NCBI RefSeq assembly: GCF_045124755.1
Contig: NZ_JBGVMK010000063.1
Length of the DNA: 64,000 nt
Direction: 5' to 3' (one strand)
Source of the DNA: Succinimonas sp045124755
Lineage (GTDB): Bacteria; Pseudomonadota; Gammaproteobacteria; Enterobacterales; Succinivibrionaceae
Shown here: positions 33,913 through 42,436 of the stretch, one piece after another
Position numbering within the stretch: position 1 is the stretch's first letter
Layout: each line of letters starts with the position of its first letter
Notes under the pieces: generated by a model
The model's database searches: none
What the model was told of the DNA's origin: nothing
What the model saw: only the letters and a program-made list of their open reading frames with translations
Position numbers and translations under genes: made by a program

Positions 33913-35049
33913 ATGGCAGCTAAAGAAAAGGACGAAGAGAAGAACAGTAAGGCAAAGGCACTTCAGGCTGCGATGGATCAGATTGAAAAGCAGTTTGGCA
34001 AGGGCGCGATCATGCTTCTGGGCGAGAACAAGCACATGAGCGACATCGAAGCGATTTCCACCGGCTCTCTTTCTCTTGACATCGCTCTGGGCATCGGCGG
34101 TCTTCCTCTGGGAAGAATCGTGGAGATTTACGGACCGGAATCCTCCGGCAAGACCACTCTCACTCTTGAGGTGATTGCCCAGGCTCAGAAGAAGGGCAAG
34201 ACCTGCGCCTTCATTGATGCCGAGCACGCTCTGGATCCGGTATATGCCGCCCGTCTGGGAGTGGATGTGAATTCTCTTCTGGTGTCGCAGCCCGATACCG
34301 GCGAGCAGGCGCTGGAAATCTGCGACATGCTGGTAAGATCCGGCGGCGTGGATGTGATTGTGGTGGATTCGGTAGCCGCGCTGGTGCCCAAGGCCGAGAT
34401 CGAGGGCGATATGGGGGAATCCCATGTCGGTCTCCAGGCCCGGCTCATGTCCCAGGCGCTCCGCAAGCTCACCGGGAATCTGCAGCAGGCCAACTGCATG
34501 TGCATCTTCATTAACCAGCTCCGCATGAAGATCGGGGTGATGTTCGGCAATCCGGAAACCACCACCGGCGGCAATGCTCTCAAGTACTATGCCTCCGTGC
34601 GTCTGGACATCAGAAAGGGTACGCCCATCAAGACCAAGGACGGCGATGTTCTGGGGAATGAAACCAAGGTTAAGGTGGTTAAGAACAAGGTAGCCCCTCC
34701 CTTCAAGGCAGCCGAATTCCAGATCCTTTACAACAAGGGCATCAGCAAGGGCAGCGAAATTGTGGATCTGGGCGTTAAGATCAAGGCCATTGTCAAGTCC
34801 GGCGCCTGGTTCTCCTACAACGGCGAAAAGATCGGTCAGGGCAAGAGCAATGTTATTGATTATCTGGCAGAGCATCCTGAGGTCAGCGATGAAATCGAGG
34901 CCAAGATCCGGGAGTTCTACAGCAACAAGGATGATTACAATGCCACTGCCGATGTGGGGGGCGAGGTATTCTCCGAGGACGGATCCGGGCCTGATGACAT
35001 CGAGGTGGCTCCGGAGTTTGAAAAGGTGGAAATTCCCGAGGATCTGTAA
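33913..35049 (+). CDS. recA: Recombinase RecA
   Basis: RecA forms filaments on single-stranded DNA, drives homologous strand exchange and triggers LexA cleavage. The 378 residues have the Walker A GPESSGKTTL, VVDSVAALVPKAEIEGDMGESHVG, NQLRMKIGVMFGNPETTTGGNALKYYASVRLDIR and an acidic C-terminal tail, all typical. A TATAAT-like box lies near 33686 and an AAGGAAACAG site before the ATG. I found no CTGT-N8-ACAG LexA box in the 237 bases upstream, so SOS control by the usual box is not evident. Confidence 0.98.
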   Translation: MAAKEKDEEKNSKAKALQAAMDQIEKQFGKGAIMLLGENKHMSDIEAISTGSLSLDIALGIGGLPLGRIVEIYGPESSGKTTLTLEVIAQAQKKGKTCAFIDAEHALDPVYAARLGVDVNSLLVSQPDTGEQALEICDMLVRSGGVDVIVVDSVAALVPKAEIEGDMGESHVGLQARLMSQALRKLTGNLQQANCMCIFINQLRMKIGVMFGNPETTTGGNALKYYASVRLDIRKGTPIKTKDGDVLGNETKVKVVKNKVAPPFKAAEFQILYNKGISKGSEIVDLGVKIKAIVKSGAWFSYNGEKIGQGKSNVIDYLAEHPEVSDEIEAKIREFYSNKDDYNATADVGGEVFSEDGSGPDDIEVAPEFEKVEIPEDL

Positions 35050-35089
35050 TCAAGGTCAGGATTTTACGGGGTAATACCGGAAAACGCAG

Positions 35090-35117
35090 GGCATCAGAAT
35101 TCGTTCTGGTGCCTTTT
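35090..35117 (+). terminator. Hairpin terminator between recA and recX
   Basis: GGCATCAGAA and TTCTGGTGCC pair (one G-U) around a TTCG tetraloop, followed by TTTT. As in E. coli, partial readthrough could keep recX expression low relative to recA. Confidence 0.8.
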
Positions 35118-35179
35118 CCGTATCCGGATCGTGATAAAAAGCGAAAAAGCGGGTTTTTCCGGTCAATGAGGGAGGTTGT

Positions 35180-35704
35180 ATGACAGATGCCGCTTATGAC
35201 AAGGATATTGATAACGGACCTGATAACGGCAATGACGCCGCTTTAAAGAGATCCATGTATGCCGCGGCCGTTAACATGCTGGCTCTCCGGGAGCATTCGG
35301 AAAAGGAGCTCCGGGACAAGCTTATCAGGAAATTTGCCAATCGCGCGGCTTTGGATGAGGTGATTTCAAGGCTTATTGCCCAGGGGTATCTCTCCGACAG
35401 CCGCTTTGCGGAAACGGCCGTGCGGCACTATGCCGGGAAGGGCTACGGCCCCGGGCGGATCCGGATGGAGCTTCGGAAACGGGGGGTTAACCCGGAGGAG
35501 CAGGAGGCCGTTCAGAATCTCAGTGCGGATGATTTTATCGCCCGGGCCCGGGATCTCGCCGCGCGGAAATACGGCAGCATTGCGGAGATGGATTTTAAGC
35601 AGAAAAGAAGGGCCCTGGCCTTTCTGGCCCGCCGGGGGTTTTCCGGAGAACAGTGCCTCCGGGCGCTCAGCATGTCAGACGAGGATTTCGGGGCAGATAT
35701 GTAA
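35180..35704 (+). CDS. recX: Regulatory protein RecX
   Basis: RecX caps and limits RecA filaments. The 174 residues are built of three-helix repeats with LALREHSEKELRDKL, LIAQGYLSDSRFAETAVRH, GYGPGRIRMELRKRGV and AFLARRGFSGEQCLRAL, the usual pattern. An acidic N-terminal tail of about 20 residues is extra. It lies 130 bases after recA beyond a terminator and may depend on readthrough. Confidence 0.9.
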   Translation: MTDAAYDKDIDNGPDNGNDAALKRSMYAAAVNMLALREHSEKELRDKLIRKFANRAALDEVISRLIAQGYLSDSRFAETAVRHYAGKGYGPGRIRMELRKRGVNPEEQEAVQNLSADDFIARARDLAARKYGSIAEMDFKQKRRALAFLARRGFSGEQCLRALSMSDEDFGADM

Positions 35705-35861
35705 CGGGCTTTTATTGTGCTCCTTACTATAATTTGCCCCCTCATAATGCTATAATTTCAGGGATTTTTTCGGGAGCCCAAGGGTTTCCGAAGCCGTGCC
35801 TTTCGCCGGGGACAGGTCTGTTCCGGGCGGGGGCGACGATATATTGATAAAGGTTTTTTGT

Positions 35862-38492
35862 ATGTACATGACAACCTCTGAGATACGCTCCGCGTTTCTC
35901 GATTATTTCCGGTCGCAGGGACATGAGGCAGTGCGTTCCAGCTCTCTGGTGCCGGTGAACGATCCGACACTGCTGTTCACCAATGCCGGCATGAATCAGT
36001 TCAAGGATGTTTTTCTGGGCAAGGAGACCCGCAGCTACAAGAGAGCCACTACCGCGCAGCGCTGTGTCAGAGCCGGCGGCAAGCATAACGATCTTGACAA
36101 TGTGGGCTATACCGCCCGGCATCATACCTTTTTTGAAATGCTGGGAAATTTCAGCTTCGGCGATTACTTCAAAAAAGATGCCATTCATTTTGCCTGGGGC
36201 TTTCTTACCGGAAAGCTGGGGCTGCCTCCGGAAAAACTGACGGTTACCGTTTATGAGACCGATCAGGAGGCCTATGATATCTGGAACAAGGAAATAGGCA
36301 TTCCGGCGGAGCGCATTGTCCGCATCGGCGACAACAAGGGCGCTCCCTATGCTTCCGACAATTTCTGGCAGATGGGGGATACCGGTCCCTGCGGCCCCTG
36401 CTCCGAAATTTTCTACGACCACGGCGCCGACATCTGGGGCGGCCCTCCGGGATCCGCCGAGGAGGACGGAGATCGTTTTATCGAGATCTGGAATATTGTG
36501 TTCATGCAGTTCAACCGCAAGTCTGACGGCACCTTTGAGCCTCTGCCGCATCCTTCGGTGGATACCGGCATGGGACTGGAGCGCATTGCCGCGGTGATGC
36601 AGGGGGTGCATTCCAACTACGATATCGATCTGTTCCGGGATCTGATTGCCGCTGCGGCTGAAACCCTTAAGGTGTCCGACCTTTCCAATAAGTCCCTCCG
36701 GGTCATTGCCGATCACATCCGTTCCTGCTCCTTCCTGATCAGCGACGGGGTGATTCCCTCCAACGAAGGCCGGGGCTATGTGCTCCGCCGCATTATCAGA
36801 AGAGCGGTGCGCCACGGCAGGCTTTTAGGAGCCCAGGAGGTGTTCTTCTGCAAGCTGGTGTCCAGTCTGGTGAAGCTCATGGGGGATGCCTATCCGGAGC
36901 TCCGGGATTCTCAGGCTCATATCGAGAAGATTCTGAGAAAGGAAGAAGAGCAGTTTTTGCGCACTCTTGACCGCGGTCTTGAGCTTCTTTCCGGAGAACT
37001 CCAGAAGCTCGGGGACAGCAAAGTTGTGCCCGGCGAGGTGGTGTTCCGTCTTTACGACACCTACGGCTTCCCGGTGGATCTCACCCAGGACGTGGTGCGG
37101 GATAACGGCTACACGGTGGATCTTGCCGGCTTTGATGCCGAGATGGCCAAGCAGCGGGAGAGAGCCAAGGCCGCTTCCAATTTCGCCGTGGACTATAACC
37201 GCGAGCTCAGAGTGGCGGGAACCACGGAATTTACCGGCTATGACCATCTTGAAGAAGAAGCTGAAATTGTCAGTATCTTCAAGGGACTGGAAAGCGTTAC
37301 CTCCGTGGCAACCGATGAAGAAGCCGTGATTGTTCTTGATAAAACCCCGTTCTATGCCGAAAGAGGCGGTCAGGTGGGCGATACCGGTCTTATTCTCGGG
37401 GGAGATAATTTTGAGTTCCAGGTTACCGATACCAGACGTGCCGGAAATGCGGTGATTCACGTGGGCAAGGTGCTTTTAGGCGAGTTTTCCGTCGGAGATC
37501 ATGTCCGGGCCCAGGTGGCTGTTCAGGCCAGAAGCAGCATTGCCCGTCATCACAGCGCTACCCATCTTCTCCAGTCCGCTCTTCGAGAGGTGCTGGGAGA
37601 TCACGTGGCTCAGAAGGGCTCCTACGTATCCGGAGACCGGCTCCGTTTTGACTTCTCCCACGGAGAGGCCGTGACCGCCGAGGAGCTCCGTCAGGTTGAA
37701 GCTCTGGTTAACGGGTATATCATGGCCGATCTTCCGGTGGTTACCGAGGTGATGGATCTGGAGGCTGCCAAAGCCACCGGAGCCATGGCTCTCTTTAACG
37801 AGAAGTATGAGGGCCGGGTTCGGGTGGTTTCCATGGGAGATGTCTCCCGGGAACTCTGCGGCGGCACCCATGTGGCCCGCACCGGCAATATCGGCTTCTT
37901 CAAGGTGATCTCCGACAGCGGCATTGCTGCCGGCGTGCGGAGAATCGAAGCTATGACCGGTTTTGCGGCTCTTGATTATGCCAACAGTCTGAATAGCGAG
38001 CTGGAAAAGAGCGCCTCTCTTCTCAGAAGCGAGACCTTCGGCGTTTACGACAAGGTTTCCGCGCTGGAGCAGCATGCCAAAGATCTGGAGCGGCAGAATA
38101 CCCGGCTTAAGGAGCAGCTGGCTCTGGCTGAGGCCAAGGGACTCCTGGGCTCCGTGGTCTCCGTTAACGGAGTTAAGACTCTGGTGGCCACTCTGGACGG
38201 GGTAGCGGTTCCGGAGCTCCGTATTGTCATGGACGATCTCAGAAACCGTCTCTCCAGCGGGGTCATCCTCCTGGCCTCCGTTAACGATGGCCGCATCTCC
38301 TTCATTGCCGGGGTTACCAAGGATCTGGTGTCCCGGATCAAGGCCGGAGAACTGGTGAAGTTTGTGGCAGCTCAGGCAGGCGGCAAGGGCGGCGGCAAGC
38401 CGGATATGGCGCAGGGCGGCGGCACGGATGTGGCCAAGCTGCCCCAGGCCATGAACAGCGTGGCCGGCTGGCTGGAGGAGCATCTGGGCTAA
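35862..38492 (+). CDS. alaS: Alanyl-tRNA synthetase
   Basis: AlaS charges tRNA-Ala. The 876 residues (E. coli 876) contain the class II core (DPTLLFTNAGMNQFKDVFLG, RHHTFFEMLGNFSFGDYFK), the editing domain with HHSATHLL and the zinc ligands in LCGGTHV, and the C-terminal C-Ala domain with a coiled coil. The ATG at 35862 has AAAGG eight bases before it; ATG at 35868 is a close alternative. Open sequence upstream to 35796 is not part of the family. Confidence 0.97.
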   Translation: MYMTTSEIRSAFLDYFRSQGHEAVRSSSLVPVNDPTLLFTNAGMNQFKDVFLGKETRSYKRATTAQRCVRAGGKHNDLDNVGYTARHHTFFEMLGNFSFGDYFKKDAIHFAWGFLTGKLGLPPEKLTVTVYETDQEAYDIWNKEIGIPAERIVRIGDNKGAPYASDNFWQMGDTGPCGPCSEIFYDHGADIWGGPPGSAEEDGDRFIEIWNIVFMQFNRKSDGTFEPLPHPSVDTGMGLERIAAVMQGVHSNYDIDLFRDLIAAAAETLKVSDLSNKSLRVIADHIRSCSFLISDGVIPSNEGRGYVLRRIIRRAVRHGRLLGAQEVFFCKLVSSLVKLMGDAYPELRDSQAHIEKILRKEEEQFLRTLDRGLELLSGELQKLGDSKVVPGEVVFRLYDTYGFPVDLTQDVVRDNGYTVDLAGFDAEMAKQRERAKAASNFAVDYNRELRVAGTTEFTGYDHLEEEAEIVSIFKGLESVTSVATDEEAVIVLDKTPFYAERGGQVGDTGLILGGDNFEFQVTDTRRAGNAVIHVGKVLLGEFSVGDHVRAQVAVQARSSIARHHSATHLLQSALREVLGDHVAQKGSYVSGDRLRFDFSHGEAVTAEELRQVEALVNGYIMADLPVVTEVMDLEAAKATGAMALFNEKYEGRVRVVSMGDVSRELCGGTHVARTGNIGFFKVISDSGIAAGVRRIEAMTGFAALDYANSLNSELEKSASLLRSETFGVYDKVSALEQHAKDLERQNTRLKEQLALAEAKGLLGSVVSVNGVKTLVATLDGVAVPELRIVMDDLRNRLSSGVILLASVNDGRISFIAGVTKDLVSRIKAGELVKFVAAQAGGKGGGKPDMAQGGGTDVAKLPQAMNSVAGWLEEHLG

Positions 38493-38528
38493 CTTCGCGC
38501 TCCCCTGCTCATGAGCTTATAAAAAGAA

Positions 38529-38554
38529 AAGGCCTCCGGTGTTCCGGGGGCCTT
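38529..38554 (+). terminator. Intrinsic terminator of alaS
   Basis: AAGGCCTCCGG and CCGGGGGCCTT form an 11-base-pair stem (one G-U) around TGTT. The following GTGATTTTC is only moderately T-rich. The gene on the other strand converges here, so it may act both ways. Confidence 0.75.
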
Positions 38555-38603
38555 GTGATTTTCAGGGAGCGCGTAACTCATGCCTCTCTGGCGTTAACCT
38601 GTT

Positions 38604-39170
38604 TTACCGGCCGGAGTGTCCGCACAGATCCTCCGAGAAGCAGGAAGACTTTTCCGGAACCATCTGCCAGCTGATTCTCCCGGAGTTTTTGTCCGGAACC
38701 GGCTGAATGGTGAAGGTGGCTCCCCGGAGCCCGTTCCCGTCGATAGCCTTGGCGGTAATAACCCCTTTATTTACGGTAATGTTTGCCACGTATTTGGTGG
38801 CATAGTCGCTTTTGGCGCCGATTCTCCAGTTGTTCCCTTTCATGCTGTTATTGCATTGACTGAAGTCTTTGGTCTCAAGGAAGCAGAGCTCAACCTGCCT
38901 CCTTACTCCGTCTGCTGCAGAGGTAACCTCGGTAAACCGGGCCATGGCCATATATTTGGCATAAGCAGGGAGGGCAATGGCGGCGACAATGCCGATTACC
39001 GCAATGGCGATAAATCCCAGCACGCCAACGACAATGCCGACGATGAGACAGGTGGAAGACTTCTTAGAGGTTGCGGGTTTGTTCCGGGACGGCTGCGGAG
39101 TCTGATTGGCGCCGCAGAAGGGACAGAAATTGTCCGTGCCGATTTCCTTGCCGCAATTATTGCATAGCAT
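38604..39170 (-). CDS. Membrane protein with N-terminal zinc ribbon and pilin-like helix
   Basis: The start at 39170 follows AAGGAG at good spacing; a longer in-frame start at 39230 lacks one. The 188 residues begin with a zinc ribbon of CxxC pairs (Cys3/Cys6 and Cys16/Cys19: MLCNNCGKEIG, NFCPFCG), then a Ser/Lys-rich linker. A hydrophobic helix (41-69) ends AAIALPAYAKYMAMARFTEV, which closely resembles the N-terminal helix of type IV pilins. The C-terminal domain has two cysteines in ELCFLETKDFSQC and a pilin-like strand region. No prepilin peptidase site is present, so it is probably anchored in the membrane rather than assembled into a pilus. Function is unknown. Confidence 0.75.
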   Translation of the reverse strand: MLCNNCGKEIGTDNFCPFCGANQTPQPSRNKPATSKKSSTCLIVGIVVGVLGFIAIAVIGIVAAIALPAYAKYMAMARFTEVTSAADGVRRQVELCFLETKDFSQCNNSMKGNNWRIGAKSDYATKYVANITVNKGVITAKAIDGNGLRGATFTIQPVPDKNSGRISWQMVPEKSSCFSEDLCGHSGR

Positions 39171-39396
39171 AGCTTTATTCTCCTTGATGTTTGCCCCTTG
39201 ATGTTCGGCGGGGCGCTTTCGATATTCCATAATAGCAGATTTAGATTTAGAGTATCGTGATGTGATGGAATTGTTTTTTACTTTTCTGATAAAAGCAGAT
39301 ATTATTTGTTATTACCGGAGCGAATGTTTTTTGAGCAGCCGAGTTCCGGAGTCCGGAGCATCCGATTTAATGCTCTTGTTTTGGCGGAGTTGAAAT

Positions 39397-39615
39397 ATGC
39401 TGATTCTGACAAGAAGACAGGGAGAATCCATCATTGTCGGGGACAATGTCAGGATTACCGTGATTTCCGTTAAGGGAAATCAGGTGCGCATTGGCGTGGA
39501 AGCTCCGCGCAGCGTCTCCGTGCAGCGTCAGGAAATCGCCGGCAAAAAGGATCCGGCTCTGGATGGCGATTCTGGAAAAGTTCCGGAAAAGCCTCAGGAT
39601 GCGGCCGGGGATTAA
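39397..39615 (+). CDS. csrA: Carbon storage regulator CsrA
   Basis: CsrA is a small dimeric RNA-binding protein that binds GGA motifs in leaders and controls carbon metabolism and motility. The 72 residues begin MLILTRRQGESIIVGD and include VKGNQVRIGVEAPRSVSVQRQEI with the RNA-contacting Arg, as in E. coli. The charged C-terminal tail (52-72) is longer than the E. coli one (61 residues in total). Its place after alaS and before the tRNA-Ser/tRNA-Arg genes matches E. coli. Confidence 0.96.
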   Translation: MLILTRRQGESIIVGDNVRITVISVKGNQVRIGVEAPRSVSVQRQEIAGKKDPALDGDSGKVPEKPQDAAGD

Positions 39616-39701
39616 ATTATTTCCGCGGGCTGTGGCAGTAATTGTGGTATTATTGGCACGGCTGTTGTTTTTTTGTTATTGACTACATTTAAGGATGACA
39701 T

Positions 39702-40088
39702 ATGAAAAAGTTACTTGTTGCAGCTGTTGCCCTGACTCTGTCAGCTTCTGCCTTTGCAGACTGGGAAGTTGTTGAGCAGAATGACAATTCCATCACCTTT
39801 GCTGAAAAGTCAGCTGGCGTAGCCATGAACGTAACTGCTGCCGGCAAGTCTGGCTCAGCCCCCATCAAGGATGTTGCCGAGGCTGCTGCCAAGGATCTGG
39901 GCTGCGGTGATGTTTCTGAGTCCACCATCGGCCAGTATCCGGCATACCATCTGGCCAGCTGCCCTGATGACGTGCAGGTATTCGTTGTAGATGACGGCAA
40001 GGACATTGTTGCCATTTCCGGCAAGTGCTCCTCCGCTGAGGCCTGCGCTACTGTAGATACCCTGCTGGACAAGATTGTTAACGAATAA
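39702..40088 (+). CDS. Small secreted protein of unknown function with four cysteines
   Basis: The 128 residues start with a clear Sec signal peptide (1-19, cleavage at AFA|D). The mature part has four cysteines, in LGCGD, ASCPDD, GKCSS and EACAT, that could form two disulfides. The composition is acidic and Ala-rich, without transmembrane segments, so a soluble periplasmic or secreted protein is likely. I recognise no family. AAGGATG precedes the ATG. Confidence 0.75.
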   Translation: MKKLLVAAVALTLSASAFADWEVVEQNDNSITFAEKSAGVAMNVTAAGKSGSAPIKDVAEAAAKDLGCGDVSESTIGQYPAYHLASCPDDVQVFVVDDGKDIVAISGKCSSAEACATVDTLLDKIVNE

Positions 40089-40157
40089 TTGCTGATCCCC
40101 GGCTCCGGGGGAGACCCCCGCAGACCTGAAGGCTGATAGAGGCCGGATCTAAGAATA

Positions 40158-40190
40158 AAGGCGCAACCGGAACATGGCGGCGCCTTTTTT
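40158..40190 (+). terminator. Intrinsic terminator after the secreted protein gene
   Basis: AAGGCGC and GCGCCTT pair around a 15-base loop and are followed by a run of T to 40190. Confidence 0.8.
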
Positions 40191-40319
40191 ATGCCTTGCT
40201 TTTTCCGCCTGCCTGCTGCCGATGGTGCTTTCTCTGCCCGCGGACTGGTCAGAAAATGAGCGAATTACGGCATCTCCCGGGGAAAAAAGGGTTAATTTGG
40301 ATTTTTTTGGGCTTTGCTA

Positions 40320-40347
40320 TTGACAGATATTTATTATTAAGTAAAAT
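40320..40347 (+). promoter_or_regulatory. tRNA operon promoter with GC-rich discriminator
   Basis: TTGACA (40320-40325), a 16-base spacer and TAAAAT (40342-40347) lie just before the tRNA genes. The GC-rich stretch after the -10 box (GCCCCGC) is a mark of stringently controlled stable-RNA promoters. Confidence 0.8.
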
Positions 40348-40373
40348 TAGCCCCGCAACGAGCAATTAGTTGC

Positions 40374-40464
40374 GGTGTGATGACCGAGAGGCCGAAGGTG
40401 CTCCCCTGCTAAGGGAGTATGCCCCAAAAGGGCATCAAGGGTTCGAATCCCTTTCACACCGCCA
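40374..40464 (+). tRNA. tRNA-Ser (GCU)
   Basis: A class II tRNA of 91 bases including CCA. The acceptor arms GGTGTGA and TCACACC pair, the anticodon loop is CTGCTAA (anticodon GCT), a long variable arm (GCCCCAAAAGGGC) is present, and the T loop reads GGTTCGAATCC. The E. coli counterpart is serV, also next to csrA. Confidence 0.97.
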
Positions 40465-40474
40465 GCTCGTCAGC

Positions 40475-40551
40475 GCACCCTTAGCTCAACTGGATAGAGT
40501 ACTCGGCTACGAACCGAGCGGTTGAAGGTTCGAGTCCTTCAGGGTGCGCCA
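40475..40551 (+). tRNA. tRNA-Arg (ACG), copy 1
   Basis: The acceptor arms GCACCCT and AGGGTGC pair, the anticodon stem CTCGG/CCGAG encloses CTACGAA (anticodon ACG, read as ICG), and CCA is encoded. Total 77 bases. Confidence 0.97.
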
Positions 40552-40567
40552 GTGCGTTTCTGTTCCT

Positions 40568-40644
40568 GCACCCTTAGCTCAATTGGATAGAGTACTCGGC
40601 TACGAACCGAGCGGTTGAAGGTTCGAGTCCTTCAGGGTGCGCCA
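40568..40644 (+). tRNA. tRNA-Arg (ACG), copy 2
   Basis: This copy is identical to copy 1 except for one C/T difference in the D loop (CAACTGG against CAATTGG). The anticodon is ACG and CCA is encoded. It matches the repeated argVYZQ genes of E. coli in place and order. Confidence 0.97.
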
Positions 40645-40824
40645 CTCCTTTCTGCATCGTTCTTGCTTTTCCCATTACGCATCTCATCCTTTGGTTTTGT
40701 CAGGCAATGCCTTTTCCGCTGAGTGTCATGCTCCGCATCTCCGGTACTGCGATCTGTTTATTCCAGACCGTTTTTTATATAATTGGCAGGACTGCCGCAG
40801 CATCATATTCTCCGGAGATTAATC

Positions 40825-42309
40825 ATGGTTGATGTGCTTGATTATGCAAAGAAGAGTTTAAGCGCCCCGGAGGGAGGTTCCGCAGGGAGCAGCGCCAAAG
40901 CCAGAAAACCCCGCAAGGAGGACACGGAACGCACAACGCCTTATTCCTTTGAAGCTGAAAAGGCCTTTCTGGGCAGTATTCTCATTAACCCCGCAAAACT
41001 TGATGCGGCTTCCGGCGTGTTAAGCGCCGAGGATTTCTACGATCCCAGACATCAGCTTATTTACAAGGCCATGCTGAGTCTGGACAACAATAACCGCGTT
41101 ATTGATACCATCTCGCTGCAGGAAGCTCTGGAAAACTCTCAGACCCTGGAGAAGGCCGGCGGTCAGGCCTATCTTCTGCAGCTTTATCAGGCCGTTCCCG
41201 ACACCATCGATGCCGTGGCTTATGCCCATACCATTGTGAATAAGTCCCGGGCCAGAATGCTTCTCAAAGCCTGCGAGGAAATCCAAGAGGATGTGTATGT
41301 GCCCCGGGGCCGCTCCATCGGGGATATTCTCAATGCCGCGGAGCAGAAGATTTTTCAGATCTCGGAGACTTCCCTGCATAAGGGCGGGGGGCCGGTTTCC
41401 ATTACCCGGGTAACCATGGATCTTCTGGAAACTCTCCGGGAGAATCAGAAAAACAATCTGGCGGGGATTACCGGAATCTCTACCGGCTACAAGTTTCTGG
41501 ATCAGTATCTTTCCGGGTTTCATAAAAGCGATCTTATTGTTATCGGAGCCCGTCCCGGCGTCGGCAAAACCACCTTCGGCATGAATCTGGTGCAGAACGT
41601 GGCCATGAATCCGGAGGTGCATTTTCCGGTGCTGGTTTTTTCTCTGGAAATGCCCGCCGACCAGATTGCCGCAAGGCTTCTGGCCGCCATGGCTCACGTG
41701 GATCAGACCAAAATCCGCAACTCCAACCTTGATGATGATGACTGGGTTAATCTTATCGGGGTGGGACAAACCCTTCTCAAGGAGCGGCCTGACTGCATTT
41801 ACATTGATGACACCCAGGGACTCACCCCGGCCGATATTCGTTCCCGGGCCCGCAGACTGAAGCAGGAAAAGGGCGGCATCAGCATGATTATGGTGGATTA
41901 CCTGCAGTATATGCATATTCCCGGATATGATGCCAATTCCCGCACCCAGGAGGTGGCGGAATGCTCCAAGAGCCTGAAGATGCTGGCCCGGGAGCTGGAC
42001 GTGCCGGTGATTGCCATGGCTCAGGTTAACCGCGGCGTAACCGGGCGCAAGGACAAGCGGCCGGGGAATGCCGACCTCCGGGAATCCGGCGCCATTGAAC
42101 AGGATGCGGATGTGATTATGTTCATTCACCGGCCGGAAATGGATGATGACAAGAAGGATGATCCTTCCCAGATCGGCAAGGCGGAAATTATTATCGGAAA
42201 GCAGAGAAACGGTCCCGTGGGCATAGTGCCCATGGTGTTCCTGCATGAGTATTCCCGGTTTGAAACCGTGGAATTCAGCGGGGGACCGGAGCCTCCTCCC
42301 GGGGTTTAA
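40825..42309 (+). CDS. dnaB: Replicative DNA helicase DnaB
   Basis: DnaB is the hexameric helicase that unwinds DNA at the replication fork and binds primase. The 494 residues have the N-terminal primase-binding domain (YSFEAEKAFLGSILINP), the linker, and the RecA-like domain with GARPGVGKTTF (Walker A), MIMVDYLQYMH (Walker B) and DLRESGAIEQDADVIMF. The start at 40825 has GGAG eight bases upstream; a longer frame from 40783 is unlikely. dnaB-alr order matches E. coli. Confidence 0.96.
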   Translation: MVDVLDYAKKSLSAPEGGSAGSSAKARKPRKEDTERTTPYSFEAEKAFLGSILINPAKLDAASGVLSAEDFYDPRHQLIYKAMLSLDNNNRVIDTISLQEALENSQTLEKAGGQAYLLQLYQAVPDTIDAVAYAHTIVNKSRARMLLKACEEIQEDVYVPRGRSIGDILNAAEQKIFQISETSLHKGGGPVSITRVTMDLLETLRENQKNNLAGITGISTGYKFLDQYLSGFHKSDLIVIGARPGVGKTTFGMNLVQNVAMNPEVHFPVLVFSLEMPADQIAARLLAAMAHVDQTKIRNSNLDDDDWVNLIGVGQTLLKERPDCIYIDDTQGLTPADIRSRARRLKQEKGGISMIMVDYLQYMHIPGYDANSRTQEVAECSKSLKMLARELDVPVIAMAQVNRGVTGRKDKRPGNADLRESGAIEQDADVIMFIHRPEMDDDKKDDPSQIGKAEIIIGKQRNGPVGIVPMVFLHEYSRFETVEFSGGPEPPPGV

Positions 42310-42436
42310 AGAGTTTTCCGGGGATGATGCCGCTCCTGCCGGGGGCAGGCAGACGAGATAATGCGGGATTGCTCGCGGGCAGATGGTCAATTACCAAACA
42401 GGCGTTTCAGAAGCGCTGAGAACTGAGGATTTATAG

